Shown one piece after another: positions 9,901 through 20,400 of a DNA stretch of 64,000 nt. Source of the DNA: Limnomonas spitsbergensis (lineage: Eukaryota; Chlorophyta; Chlorophyceae; Chlamydomonadales); contig JAYJMM010000097.1 in assembly GCA_037349105.1 (NCBI GenBank), forward strand, positions 2,452,001-2,516,000. Direction: 5' to 3'. A program made the position numbers and the translations under genes. Every line of letters starts with the position of its first letter. Position 1 is the first letter of the stretch. The notes beneath the pieces are model-generated. The model saw only the letters and a program-made list of their open reading frames with translations. It was not told the origin of the DNA and ran no database searches.

Positions 9901-12897
9901 CTGGTCCTCCTAACCGCCATCCTAACCGCCATCCTAACTGCCATCCCAACCGCCGTCCCGATCGCCTCGTCCCCACACCTTGATCCTCATTCCACACACA
10001 CCAGCCCCTCTCCCCTCTCAGCGTACCGCCAAGCCATGATTTGCCTCTCTCTCCTGAGCCCTGAACCCGACCCCCCTCTCACAGACCGAGCGTTCATGGA
10101 TGCTGTGGCGCCCAAGCTGCTGGTGCTCAAGGGGGACGGGCTGGTCCGCATGTTCCAGGGGACCTACTCGGAGGTGAGGGCAAGGCTTGGCCTGCATCTT
10201 TCAAGGCTTAATTGGTCAGGAGGTCTCATACAGGTATCACACAATTGTATGCAGTGTGATGGGGTCGCATGATTTTCTGCATGGTCTGACGCACTTGTTT
10301 TTGCCCTTTTTTAAATTGATAATATCTTGTCAAATTGTTCACTTCGAGTTTGCGTCCCGCACCGGTTTGGGTGTATTCGGTTCCCAGTTCCCACCAGTTT
10401 GCCTTCGATCTTCGCCAGGAATTAGGCCTCCCTTCTTCAGCACCTCGCCTTGCTTACTAAGAAGAAGGACGCCATGGTTTGCCTCTCACAGATGTATCCC
10501 TACGGACTAAAACAATGGATATTTGTTTGTGTCTCCAGCACCTCGCCTCGCCAACTGCAGATAAGAATGCCTTGGGTTTGCCCCGCGTAGATCTGTACCA
10601 ACTCCGATACTAACATGGATATTTCCTCTTGCTCCTCCAGTCCCTTGCCTTGCTAACTACAGTGTAGGATGCCTTGGTTTGCCTCCTAGAGTTGCACACC
10701 AATACCGGTTCTAAGGCTGGATATGTCCTCTCCTTTCTCCAGTGCCTGGCCTAGCTAGACGAGGGGGGGGGGATGCCTTGGTTTGCCTCGTATGCCAATA
10801 CCCCCTGCCAATAGCCCAATACTAAGGATGGATATTTCCTCTTGTTTCTCCAGTACCTCACCTGGCTACCAAAGAAGAAGGATGCCTTGTTTTGCGTTGT
10901 ATAGTTATATCACTCAAATGGCAATGCCAGTCCTCAGGATCAGTGAAGATGGCCGATCGGTCGTCGCTGAGAACGCCCCCTCCCTCAAAATATGGCCGAT
11001 CGCCCCGCTAGGGGCAATTCGGCGCTGGCCGAGAGAAAAGAGGCGGGGCTTCTGCCTAAGACAGGCCGCAGCCGAAGGCCGGGGAATGGGAGTTCGGTCG
11101 AAGGTAGAATCTTATTTGCCAATACCAGTACTGAGGAGTTAGGATAGTTGTTTTGGCCCATACATGGCCTCGCTAGCCGCGGAGGAGGATGCCTTTGTTT
11201 GTCTTGCATGCCAATACTAAGGGTGGATACTTCCTGTCGCCCCCCCAGTACCTAGCCTTGCTTGCCGAGGAGAAGGAAGATGCCGAGGTGATGCGCCAGC
11301 TTGAGATGGAGGAGCGGAGGGAGTTGGCGGCGGGCGAGCGCAAGCTGTCTAGTGGGGCGGCGTCTGCAAGATCCGACAGCGGGGTGGCCGGTGGAGGGGG
11401 GACAGCGGTGGCTGAGGCGCCTGTGGCTGAGGCTGTTGCGGCGGCGCCCACAAGGAAGATCTCATATTACGAGGTGGGGGGGGCTGGGAGGGCTCAGGGC
11501 TCAGGTTTTCCAAGGTTACGGGTTTTTGCCGTAAAGTTTTCCAGTTGGAGGTTCAGATGTCCAGTCTCTTTAGGTTGGGGACCCGAGGTTATCGGATGCT
11601 TAATATGGCTACGCGGTGCGTGGGTCCCCCCAGTATTCATTATGGAGCGCTCCTGGCGCTTCAACCCTGGCAGGCTGCTGTGCAGCCATCACTGGGCCAA
11701 CAGTGGTCAATGTTGGGTCTGTGGTTAAAGCAGCTGGACTTGCTGAATCTGGTCCCTCAGGTCTTGCTGAACCTGGTCCCACAGGTCATAGTCTGTAGGT
11801 GAGCTTTATTGTAGAGGAGGCACTCAAGCATAGTCAGTCTTAGAGGGTGAAGCTGGTCCCTGGGGCCCTAGGCAGCAATGTAGCTGAGTTGTAGAGGAGG
11901 CACTACCACACAGGAGGCAGTCTTAGGGCAATGTTGACAAGCTCGTTGAATCCTTTGAGTGGAAGGGATCTTGATGGAATGTAATTTGTCTGCCTTGTTT
12001 TTTGTCAGTGCCACCTAGGCATCTGCAAGCCCCAGCGTTCTGCAAGCTCGAGGCATGTAGAGTCTGCATGTTTATGAAGAATGGCGTGGTAATTAATTTT
12101 GCTAAACTAGACCTCTTGCTTTGGGCAGGCACCCCCCCCCCCCTCGCCCGCCCCTTTTTTTGCCTCCAAGAGGTCAATTTGTTTGTACTAACTACGTCAA
12201 ACCTTTGGGGCCTGCCTTGTGTGTGTGACTGTGTGCGTGACGCCATTCACAATGCTGGGAGATTTTTCAGTTTGTTTCTTGCTTCGCGCTGCAGGGCTTG
12301 GAGTACAAGAAGATTTGTAAAGAGATGGAGAAGCTCAATGGCATCAAGGACAAACTGGAGGCCAAGGTCATGGCATTGGCAAAGGTGAGGCGGGTCTTGG
12401 GCTATCAGCACTGGCCGGGGGCGCCTATCAGGGCTGGAGTGGAAAGCCATTGCAGCTCTGTATGCCTCGCATTGTTCGAAAATATGTGTGCGCAGTATTA
12501 GTTTTCTCATAGCTGATCCTCTTGTCTATGAGACATGTCCTCCAGCCCTGAAAATTTGTTTTTTGTTAGCAAGCAAAAAGCAATTTGCTTTTGTACCGCC
12601 AAAAGGGCGTTGATCCTTCCCCACACTCGGTATGAAATATGATTGTATGAACCTCGCCATCAATGATTTCCGACACCCGCTCCCCTGCTCTCTTCCTTCC
12701 CTCCAATGCCCGCACCCGCCCCCCCCTTGAAACTTGCCCCTGCCCCACCCCTGTTGCTGCTGTGAATGGTTTTGCAGGCAGGCAATGACTTCGATGCGTT
12801 GGGTAAGGCGAGCGAGGAGATGGGAGGCATCAGCGACAAGCTGGACGCCCTGAGTGACCGCTGGATGGAGCTTGCAGAGCTGGCAGGAGATCTTTAG
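921..12897 (+). CDS. ABC-F family ATPase (Uup/ABCF5-like), 5' partial, 12 exons
   Basis: Soluble twin-ABC protein without membrane segments; the family acts on ribosomes or in translation (family knowledge). Exons: 921-1023, 1648-1724, 2415-2554, 3129-3221, 3695-3828, 4579-4701, 6249-6392, 6767-6830, 10085-10173, 11249-11473, 12295-12384, 12778-12897. Joined, they give 466 residues after a split first codon, with matching phases and no internal stop. Order: end of ABC domain 1 ([17 protein letters not shown]); inter-domain linker ([16 protein letters not shown]); ABC domain 2 with Walker [10 protein letters not shown], signature LSGGERRRL, Walker [13 protein letters not shown] and H-loop VSHD split between exons 8 and 9; an Ala/Gly-rich segment in exon 10; a charged helical tail like the Uup C-terminal domain. 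Walker A of domain 1 lies left of the window. Stop is TAG at 12895. TGTAA at 13430, the chlorophyte-type poly(A) signal, is a possible 3' end. Plastid or cytosolic location cannot be told without the N-terminus. The exon 10/11 junction is the least certain. Confidence 0.9.
1290..1565 (+). repeat. three degenerate echoes of ABC-F exon 2 head
   Basis: The acceptor plus exon head CTTTCAGGCCCGTGAGTTCC at 1641-1660 has a close copy at about 1499-1560 and weaker ones near 1300-1350 and 1420-1467. The 1499 copy keeps CTTTCAG before the echo and extends about 50 bases into exon-like sequence (CCAGGACCGCCGCTGAC). Confidence 0.8.
1725..2115. repeat. 28-bp minisatellite starting at the exon 2 donor, about 13 copies
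   Basis: Unit GTGCTGCATGCACGGCGGTT plus ATGAAAGA. The array begins at the GTGAGT donor of ABC-F exon 2 (1725) with no intervening sequence and ends near 2110 with degenerate copies. Variants differ at one C/T position (GCATGCAC or GCACGCAC). Confidence 0.95.
2317..2360 (+). repeat. echo of the ABC-F exon 3 head
   Basis: TTAG followed by a sequence nearly identical to the first 38 bases of exon 3 (GAAGCAGCCGAAGGCGAGGC against GAAGCAGCCCAAGGCGAGAC) lies about 94 bp upstream of the real acceptor at 2411-2414. In the exon frame it meets TGA straight after the copied segment. Confidence 0.85.
2555..3128. other. ABC-F intron 3, no feature seen
   Basis: AT-richer intron sequence between exons 3 and 4. 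I see no tandem array, echo or conserved coding segment apart from the splice sites. Confidence 0.5.
3885..3962 (+). repeat. echo of the ABC-F exon 5 tail
   Basis: Degenerate copy of the last ~65 bases of exon 5: GCGCCCACC, then GTGTGAGGGAGG, then GGATACTTCTCACAG, corresponding to exon sequence GCGCCCACC, GTGCGAGAGG and GGGTACTTCACGCAG. The copy ends CACAGAT, so the GT donor is lost. Confidence 0.75.
4319..4351. repeat. poly-C and CA dinucleotide tract
   Basis: Run of about 20 C followed by about six CA units within ABC-F intron 5. Simple sequence; copy number is likely unstable. Confidence 0.9.
4830..5660. other. ABC-F intron 6, 5' part, no gene seen
   Basis: Intronic sequence between exons 6 and 7. 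AT-rich patches and open frames without recognisable protein content. The lower-strand frame at 5420-5833 only reflects the downstream repeat. Confidence 0.45.
5664..6034. repeat. 94-bp tandem repeat in ABC-F intron 6, about 3.5 copies
   Basis: The marker TGGAAGGGGAGGTCCAAG occurs at 5811, 5905 and 5999, exactly 94 bp apart, each preceded by the pyrimidine-rich block CCTGCCCTGTCCTCCCTCC. The pyrimidine block also occurs alone near 5665, so the array starts there. Confidence 0.9.
6831..7260 (+). repeat. three pseudo-exon copies of the ABC-F H-loop exon
   Basis: Three units about 140 bp apart follow exon 8 (6767-6830). Each has a pyrimidine tract and CCCTAG acceptor, then an echo of exon 8 ending CACTGGTGGTCTC or similar, then GTGAGT. 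The third echo (about 7187-7248) matches GTGGTGGAGGAGGTGG of the real exon closely but has an extra base, so VVSHD is destroyed in frame. They look like complete but frame-broken alternative exons. Confidence 0.85.
7330..9175. repeat. 111-bp tandem array derived from the H-loop exon tail, about 16 copies
   Basis: Period 111 bp; each unit contains GCTGCTGGTGGTCTCACAC followed by GACGAGAGTGGCGCAGAGG, which matches the exon 8 tail and its intron start (CTACTGGTGGTCTCTCACG, then GTGAGTGCGGCGCAGAGG). The amplified units have lost the GT donor (ACGACGAG in place of ACGGTGAG). Because 111 is a multiple of three, long frames stay open on both strands; these are not genes. Confidence 0.95.
9180..10084. 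other. ABC-F intron 8, 3' part
   Basis: Decaying copies of the array continue to about 9330. Then unique intron sequence, then a CCAT/AACCGCCATC short-period pyrimidine-rich repeat at about 9895-9965 before the acceptor at 10083-10084. No exon-like coding sequence seen. Confidence 0.5.
10435..11248 (+). repeat. about six head echoes of ABC-F exon 10
   Basis: Upstream of the real acceptor (CCCCCCCAG at 11240-11248) copies of the pattern CTCCAG, TACCT.GCCTTGCT, GAAGAAGGATGCC, TGGTTTGCCTC recur at about 10437, 10535, 10636, 10737, 10850 and 11160, roughly 100 bp apart. They match the exon 10 head TACCTAGCCTTGCTTGCC followed by GAAGGAAGATGCC. Several keep the CCAG acceptor immediately before the echo. 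Confidence 0.85.
11474..12294. other. ABC-F intron 10
   Basis: Contains short local repeats around 11740-11910 (CTGGTCCC and GTAGAGGAGGCACT twice). No exon is recognised. The polypyrimidine stretch 12131-12165 is not followed by a conserved coding segment. Confidence 0.45.
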
Positions 12898-13020
12898 CTA
12901 GGGGTCTTGGATCTGGGAGGAGATTTCGTGGAGCGCCCGAGTGACCGCTGGATGGAGCTTGCAGAGCTGGCAGAAGATCTTTTGTTAGGGGTCTTGGATC
13001 TGGGAGGAGATGTCTCATGG
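12898..13020 (+). repeat. tandem echo of the ABC-F terminal exon past the stop codon
   Basis: The segment GTGACCGCTGGATGGAGCTT at 12854 recurs at 12941, 87 bp (29 codons) downstream, with GGGGTCTTGGATCTGGGAGG copied as well. In the second copy the stop codon position reads TTG instead of TAG, and the same frame stays open to TAA at 13432-13434. Confidence 0.85.
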
Positions 13021-14390
13021 CACAGTGTTGGATCCGTAGGGCAATCCTTGGCGGGGCTGTCTCGGCCTGGCAGTAAGTATGCGGCTGGGCAGTCTGAGGA
13101 GGTGGCAGATCTTCCGAGGTTGAACTGGGCAAGGCTCTTGATTGAGCTGTGGCTGTTTGGCCTCTCCGCTGCGCCCTGCATGTGCGGATTCGTCTCTGTT
13201 AAGCTATGGAGAGGAGTGGAAAGGGCTGCTGAGGGGCGTTTGGGGCTAAAGACCTGGATGCCTGGAATTGTGGATTTGGAAGGATGCCTATATTGTGGAT
13301 TTTTGTCCAGTGGTGAGGTGACATGGGTCTGCAGCATGGCTGAGAGATGCCTTAAGCTACAAAGTGTATGCGTTCATGCAGATTTATTCGTCTTGGCTCT
13401 TGCATGCAGCCAAGTGCGCGGTACATGTGTGTAATACTGTGTATGATTGCATGCAGCCATGTGCGCGGTACGTGTATAACACTGTGAATGATTTTAGGCT
13501 GTGGTCCTCTGCCATCCCGGCCTACCTGGGTGGCATGATGGTCAGGCGCTCAGGCCTGAGGTGATGGGGAACATTGAGGCCTGAAGAGCTGAGTCAGGCC
13601 TCGAGTGGCATGACGGGTATGTCTAGGGTGCAGGGTCTAACAGGTGGCATAGCAGGTTGGTCTGTGGTGCTGAAGGGGTACACATACTGTTGACGGGACA
13701 GATAACCTACTAGCAGACATGCATGGCGGATACTGCAAAATCAGTATGATAGAGACAGTCCACTTGGGTTGTCCTGTACATAGCATGAGGGGACATGGAG
13801 GTATTGTAGGGTATGCTTGGTGGCAGCAGTTGAACCTCATGGTTGTAGCTGACTGTAGCCGGCGATTTTGAAGGTGGAACCCGGACTGAACACAGTGAAA
13901 GGTTTGGAGCTTGGGCGGGATGTTCATCCTCTGCGTACAATGGACTGGTCGACCTTGCAAGATATCTTGCACGCTGCAATAAACTTGACGGATCTTCGCA
14001 TGTGGTATGAGGCCGAATAAAAAGAAATTAAAAGGCTGCAGCATGGCTCGGTAAGGATGGCGTTGAAGTGATGATCTGAAAGCTGATTTGGCAAACCGTA
14101 TGTTTAGACTGCAGATGTGTGTCGAGCATCGACACGGTGTTTGGCCTATTGGACATACAAAAGTCAATGTAGCCATGCACATATCGGATGAAACAGATTG
14201 TGCTTGCCGGTCCAAGGTTTTTAATAACGGGCTTGGTAGTGTGGTGGTGTCTGTGTGTCCGGGCGTGTCCGACTTTCAACCAAATCCGTGTCACCTTTCC
14301 CGCCAAACCGCGTCCTGTTCATTTCTCATCCACGTGGCATCCTCGATGACCTGAATAATCGATTAATTGATTAACTTTAAACACATCATC
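13021..14390. other. ABC-F 3' region and intergenic spacer
   Basis: Contains a two-copy repeat around 13400-13490 (TGCATGCAGCCA.GTGCGCGGTAC) with TGTAA at 13430-13434, a candidate poly(A) signal for the ABC-F transcript. The rest, to the GATA gene promoter, shows no gene I can support. Confidence 0.4.
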
Positions 14391-14394
14391 ACTC

Positions 14395-14402
14395 TATATA
14401 AT
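14395..14402 (+). promoter_or_regulatory. TATA box of the SANT/GATA gene
   Basis: TATATAAT lies 52 bases upstream of the ATG at 14454 in an AT-rich stretch with several ATCGATT-like motifs (14365-14425). Position and match fit a core promoter with a short 5' leader; no transcript supports it. Confidence 0.5.
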
Positions 14403-14453
14403 TCCTGAATCGATCGACAATCAATAACTCGTATCCGGGGCCCAACTCATAGG

Positions 14454-17400
14454 ATGGGAGACCATCTCACCTCGTTTGGCTCCATAGTAGCGCTGCCAGG
14501 GGATTTTGAGGCAGCAGCAGCTCTTGCGATGACGTCTGAGAGGGTCCCATCATCTCTCCTCCCCAGCTCCGCAGCAGGCAACCCCTTGAATTTTAATAGG
14601 ATGGAGGAGCAATCATTGATGCTCGGCGCTGCCCTATTTGGCTCTGACTGGGACAAGGTGGCAAAATTTGTAGGAAGTCGGAAGGTGAGTCATCCAGGAT
14701 TGGATGAATCGATTGATGGACCTGATGATGATGCCACGAACTTTATCTGAACACTTTATATGCCTGGGTCTCTTGCACCAGGCTGTTGAAGTTGAAGACT
14801 ATTTTTCGCAGCAGCAGCTCAGCAACCCGTTTTTGGACATCTTAATAGCGTTACCTGAGGAGCAGAAGAATCTACTGGTGTCCAATCTACGGGCCGCGTC
14901 AAAGAAGCTTTTTGAAGAGGACGTCAGCAGGGAAGGTGCGTTTGTACCTGAGGAGTCTACCGGCATCCCCCGGGCATATCTGATTAGGAAGCTGCGCTTT
15001 TGCATCTGCATCGTTTGCAAATCGATTTTATTGTCTTTATACCAGAAAGGTAGGACTGGATGCAAGCGAATATGCCTCCGTTAACCTGCAACACACATGG
15101 CTGTAGTTGTGTCCCAAATCCTGGTGTGTGCCTCGTCAAGCAATTATTTGAGCTCTGCATTGCCTACCTATGAACCACTGATGAACTCACTGGCCAATTT
15201 TTCAACTTCCATCCCGGTGTCTGAAACAGGCCCCGGCCGCGAGGGTAGCCATGTCATTGCGTCTGCACTGAAGCTGCACGAACAAGGTTTAACATCAGAC
15301 ACCTCCCTGCTGGAAGCTGCCATCACCGCGTTCGGACGAGACAGAGTGGTGGCCAGCATCGACCTGGCAGTCTGCGCCAAGACTGTGCTTAAGGTGCGAT
15401 ACATCTCGTTGCATCATCATCCAATCAATGCAAATCAGTTACATCTCTGGATGGGCGCAGGATGCCTAGCCTAAGATTCTCTCCATCTAGGGTTTTTTCC
15501 TTCCTCTCATCCCGGGACCGATGACACTTCGCGTCTCCGGGATAGGCTCGATGCCGCAGATCGCATGTCAGCCACCATCCGACCCGCATATAAGCCAACG
15601 CCAATGCTCCTCCTCATAAAACGACTGCCATACCGTACAGCCGTGCGTTTTCCAGGATTTTGTGGCTGTGCCTAGTGTGTGTGTGCAGCTGTGCCAGTCA
15701 GAGTATGCATCTCATACCATTGAGTGGCATTGGAAAATACGCATGCTCCCCATGTAACCACCATGGACGGACAAGATGTGGCCACGATACAAGGTTCTCT
15801 CCTAATCACCACACAGCCCTCCTTTTTCGACACCCGACATGTTGCCCATGTGACCAGCACTGACGCTTCCCGCTCCCCCTCTGACCACCACGCACGCTCA
15901 ACCCATGTGACTGCAGGACGAAACATCGCCGAAGCCCACTCTAGGTGGCCCTAGCACCCGGCAGCACATGACACCCGACATAAGCGACGGCATCCCGGCC
16001 TGGCCCGTGGTGGCACCGCTGCAGCAGCCAACGCCCCCTAGCAGTCACCTGTCCGGCCGGAACAAGCGGGGAGGCACACCGCAGACACGCCAGTCGTACG
16101 ACTCAGCGTATGGCGAACCCCCCTGCAAGGTGTGTGCACGCGTACCGCAAGCTGGGGTTGGACGCACTCTGAGTGGCTGATCTTAAGTTCTGCAGGATCA
16201 CATGTACCTCCTGGCCTCTGGCAGGAACCGCTGATCTTCTTGGGTTTGATTATTTTGGCAGGTTTGGCCCCAACCATGATTTGGGCGACCGCGACCTTCC
16301 TTACATGAACATTTTGCTTAATAAAATAACACTGGTTGGAAAAGCAAACCTGACAATCCCTGCCACTAGTGTGCATGGTCTCCATGCGATTGGCGAGATG
16401 GCTCCCACGTTGTCCTTGGTCCCTGCAAGCTCATGGTTTGGGCGCTACTTTCTCATAGGGGGCGTGACGAATCCATGGCAATGTGACATGGGGACTTCAC
16501 AGCCCCTCTGCCTGGCATGGGCCATGCGCCCCTCAGCCACGTGCATAGCGATGCGCATGGCGATCCTGGCACTCGAGAATAACAAGGCTGAAAGTCTCGC
16601 GAGAAGGGGAAAGGACGGGGCATGGGCAAGGATTGAAGGGTACAGGGTTCACAACAGAGATTTGTCCCTTCACCCAAACCACAGAGGATGCTAGCGTTAT
16701 ACTTTTTTTAAAATCAAAACTTGAATGTCAGAAACGTACGCTGCTGCTCTCCTCCCCCTCTAATAACTGTGACCGTAGCAAGCCTCTCTCCCTCACCGCT
16801 ACTCCCTTCGTTTTGCCCATGCACATTCAGATCTGTGCCAACTGCGGCACGAGTAACACGCCTCTCTGGCGCAAGGACGGAGCGCAGCACATGTGCAACG
16901 CGTGTGGCATCTACTACAAGAACCACGGCTTCCACCGACCGGTGGACCTGATCAAGACAGGGTCGTCGCGGCAGGGGGGTGGCCTGTCACATGCTGGATC
17001 GGCGGCAGGTGGCAGGCAGGCCACCGGCGGGCTGTCCTACGATGTTGCGGGGGCAGGCCACCACCATGAAGACACGGCCACATCCCCTTTGGCGAGGAAT
17101 GCAAAGTGAGCCTCTGCGTTGCTTCGGGCACGAGTTGCCAGGGCTGGGGAGAGCGGACGGCGGCGCATATCTTCCTTTTTCTTTTTAGGTTGAGGGACAA
17201 TGTATTTGTGTAATACAGGGTAGGGCAGTTCATGATGTGCTGTGAGAAAAGTGTGAGATCGGCCCACACCCCACCCACACCTATTTAGGGCGCACAGGCC
17301 ACAATTCCGTCAGATTTCACACGCCGTGTGAACTTAAAGCCTCCCCCCACACCCGCAGGGCGCGCAGGTCACCCTTCCGTCAGACAACCAGCAATGAGAA

Positions 17401-20400
17401 TGAGTATGCCGCGGCGCCCAGTGGCGTCGGTGAGGAAGTAGAGCCGAACGGCGGCTCTCGCAGGTCTGGGCGCCGGCGGGCCGCCAAGAACCTGGGTGAT
17501 GACTGGTTTGAACCTGACGAGGTGAGAGAAAAGCCTTGTTTGCCGCGCTCCTTGGACCCAGGGTTGAGAGCTTGGGACTGGTTTCACGTTTGCCCTGTTG
17601 CCCTGTGGATTGATACCTAAGCTCAAAGAGTGCCTCGCTACGGCATCCCTTCAAACATTTTCAGGGAAGAACTACCGCTTGAAAACAAAATCTACCCCGA
17701 CTGACCACTTTTTGCCTTCCGTCACCACCGTGCAGCTTGTCTTGAGGCTGGGTCAGACAGCGGGTCTTAAGCAGCGGCGGCAATATTCGCACCTCCACCC
17801 GCATGACTCGGAGTCGGAGTTTGTCGACGAGGCAGTCAGTGGGGGCCCGGCTATTAGTGGGCTTTACTCTGGCATCCCCCCATCGGGCTCGCGTTATGGC
17901 GGCCGCGGCGGCACGCAGGGCGACAGAGTGTCAGAAGGTGCACCTGGTACCGCTGCGGGTGCAGCGCCTAGCCTGAGCGGGCAGGGGGCACCGTTGCCGT
18001 ACGTTGCTGGGAGAAAACACACAAGCCACTTAAGCGGGGATGTCGGTGGCGGCCGTAGCGCCATGGGGGCGGAGACGACATCTGGCGTTGCGGCTGCTGG
18101 CGAGGAGGGAGGTGACACGTCAGATTCCAGCGATGTGACTGACCTGCGCGTGGACGACGACGTGACGCACGTGGCCACTGCGCTACTTAAGCTGAAGCAG
18201 GCGATGATGATTCGGCCGCGGGGGCACGCCCCTGCTGATCCTGTTGCTGCCGCGACCATGTGGCTGCCGCAAGCAATGAACTATGAGGACGTAGGGATGC
18301 AGGAACAGCAGCAGTGCTTAATGGCCGATGCCGCGATGGGTGTGTGGCCGGAGGGCGGCTTCGATCTGGGTGTTCTCGGCGCGGCCGGCGGTGGCGACGT
18401 GAGCCCAATGCACGACAGCTTTGGTGGCGCTGGCGGGTACTTTGAGGAGGAGGGGGCGGGCGAGGGCGAGCAGGAAGAGGATAAGCAGCTGCTGCAAGGC
18501 TTTGTGAGACATGGGAAGGTGAGTGGCGACAGATACTTGTTACCAAAGCACACATCACAAAACATGCGGAATTCGATTTTACGGCATACCGGTAGAAGTG
18601 GACTTCAGTTACCGTAGTCTTAATTTCATGGCGCTTGAAGCCCCCTGCTGTCTCCTTGACTCCTGCGGTTTCTTAAGTCACCCTGCCTGCCCCTGCTCCA
18701 CTGCCCCTTGCAGCCCCGCAAGAAGCGCGGCCGCAGCCACACGCGCAGGACCTCGTTTGGCGGCGGCAGCAGCGGCCCTGTCACGCGGCGGCCGTCTCCT
18801 GACTCCCGCAATGGCGGCGGGAATACGGTGCGCTTCAGTGTTCATTAAGGGAGCCTTGCCTACTCTTCAGCTACATCTGGAACCACTGTTACCTCACTCC
18901 CCCCTCAATTCCTGTACCCTTTCAGTCCCTGTCATTTTGTGTCCCTCTGGCTCTCTCACTCTTTGGGTTACTGAGGCGCCTGGCTCTCCGGATCCGGATC
19001 CTTTCTTCCTCTCGTCCTATTCAAACTACCAAATATCATATTTTGCACCTCTGGCCCTCGTTTCTCAGTCTTGGTGTTTTAATTTTGCGGTGCAGGTCTG
19101 TGCCAACTGCGGCACGAGCAAGACACCTTTGTGGCGCAAGGACCGCGAGACAGGCCTGACTATGTGCAACGCTTGCGGCATTTACAAGCAAACGCACGGC
19201 TACGACCGAAGCACGGACGGCACGCGGAGCGCCGGCGGAGACGGTCCCCCGCGCAAGCGTACCTCCAACAGCGGTGCGCAGCGGGGTCACAGCGGTGGCC
19301 CGGCCCGACGGACCTCCTCACATGGCAGCCCGTCAGTCGGTCAGGCAGGCTCAGTGGTCGTCGCCGCCGCCGTGCCGACCAACTCGGCCACTCCGCCGGC
19401 CACGGCTGCCACCACCTCGCCAGTCCATGCACCGCACCTGCCGTCAACGCCGATGCCGCCCGGTCGCTCCCCGCTGTCAGGTCGGCCTCCGCTACCGCCG
19501 TCTCGTAGCTCTGGGCGGGCGAGTGGGACGCCTCCTGCTGGTCCCTCGCTGTCGGGAACCATCCCGATGAGCCGCTATTATGAAGAGTCTCTTCAGTACC
19601 AGCCGCACCCGCTCGATACTGCAAGCCCGCTGCACGTGATGGAGGATGCCATCAGCCCCCTGGAGCCTGCAGCTCTGCCCAAGGAGGCTGTTGCTGCGGC
19701 TGCCATCCACGACCAGGGCGGCTGGGGCAGCCCGGTGCCTGTTATGCCGCAGCAGGATTTACCTGCCCAGCATCTGCTGCACCAGCAGCGGGTGGAGGCG
19801 GCGGCAACGGCCTCAGCTCAGGCGCAGCAGCTGCGGGCGCCGACCGCCTCGTCAACAGGCCGGCAGCACCCACTGGCGATGCTCGCAGAGCAGCACATGG
19901 CCATGCTGCAGCAGCTGCGGGCCGCGGGCGCACTGACCGATGTGCTGCAGCAGCAGCAGCTGGAGCAGCAGCAGCGCGTGGCGTTGCTGACGCAGCTGCG
20001 GCTACAAGCGTCGGCAGCTGCCGCTGGTGATAGAAAAGCGGCGACGGCTGGCACCGCAGCATCCATAGGCTCGCCGTCGCGCTCTGGCAGCGATGCTGCA
20101 GCCGCCTCCAGCCGCCCAGCTGATCCTCATCTGGAGAGTAGCAGCAGCAAGTTCCTGCTGCAGGCCATGGCGATGCTGAGTCAGCAACAGCAGGAGGCAG
20201 CGGCGGGTGGGCAGGCCCCGGCAACGTACTATACGCAGCCTGGTGTGGTGTCGTCGCAAGCGGCCAGCGGTGACTTTGCCCCGGGGCCGGCTGCCGCCGC
20301 TGGTGACCTGTCAAGGGGGCTGCTGCCCGAAGCTCCGGTATCTGCAGGAGCGCTAGGGCAAAGACAGGTTGCAAGCGCCTATGCGCCCTTGGCGGCGTTG

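Noticed and set aside
9781..10272. 163-codon + frame as a separate small gene
   Set aside because: It is the intron end read through into ABC-F exon 9; only 10085-10173 carries family sequence.
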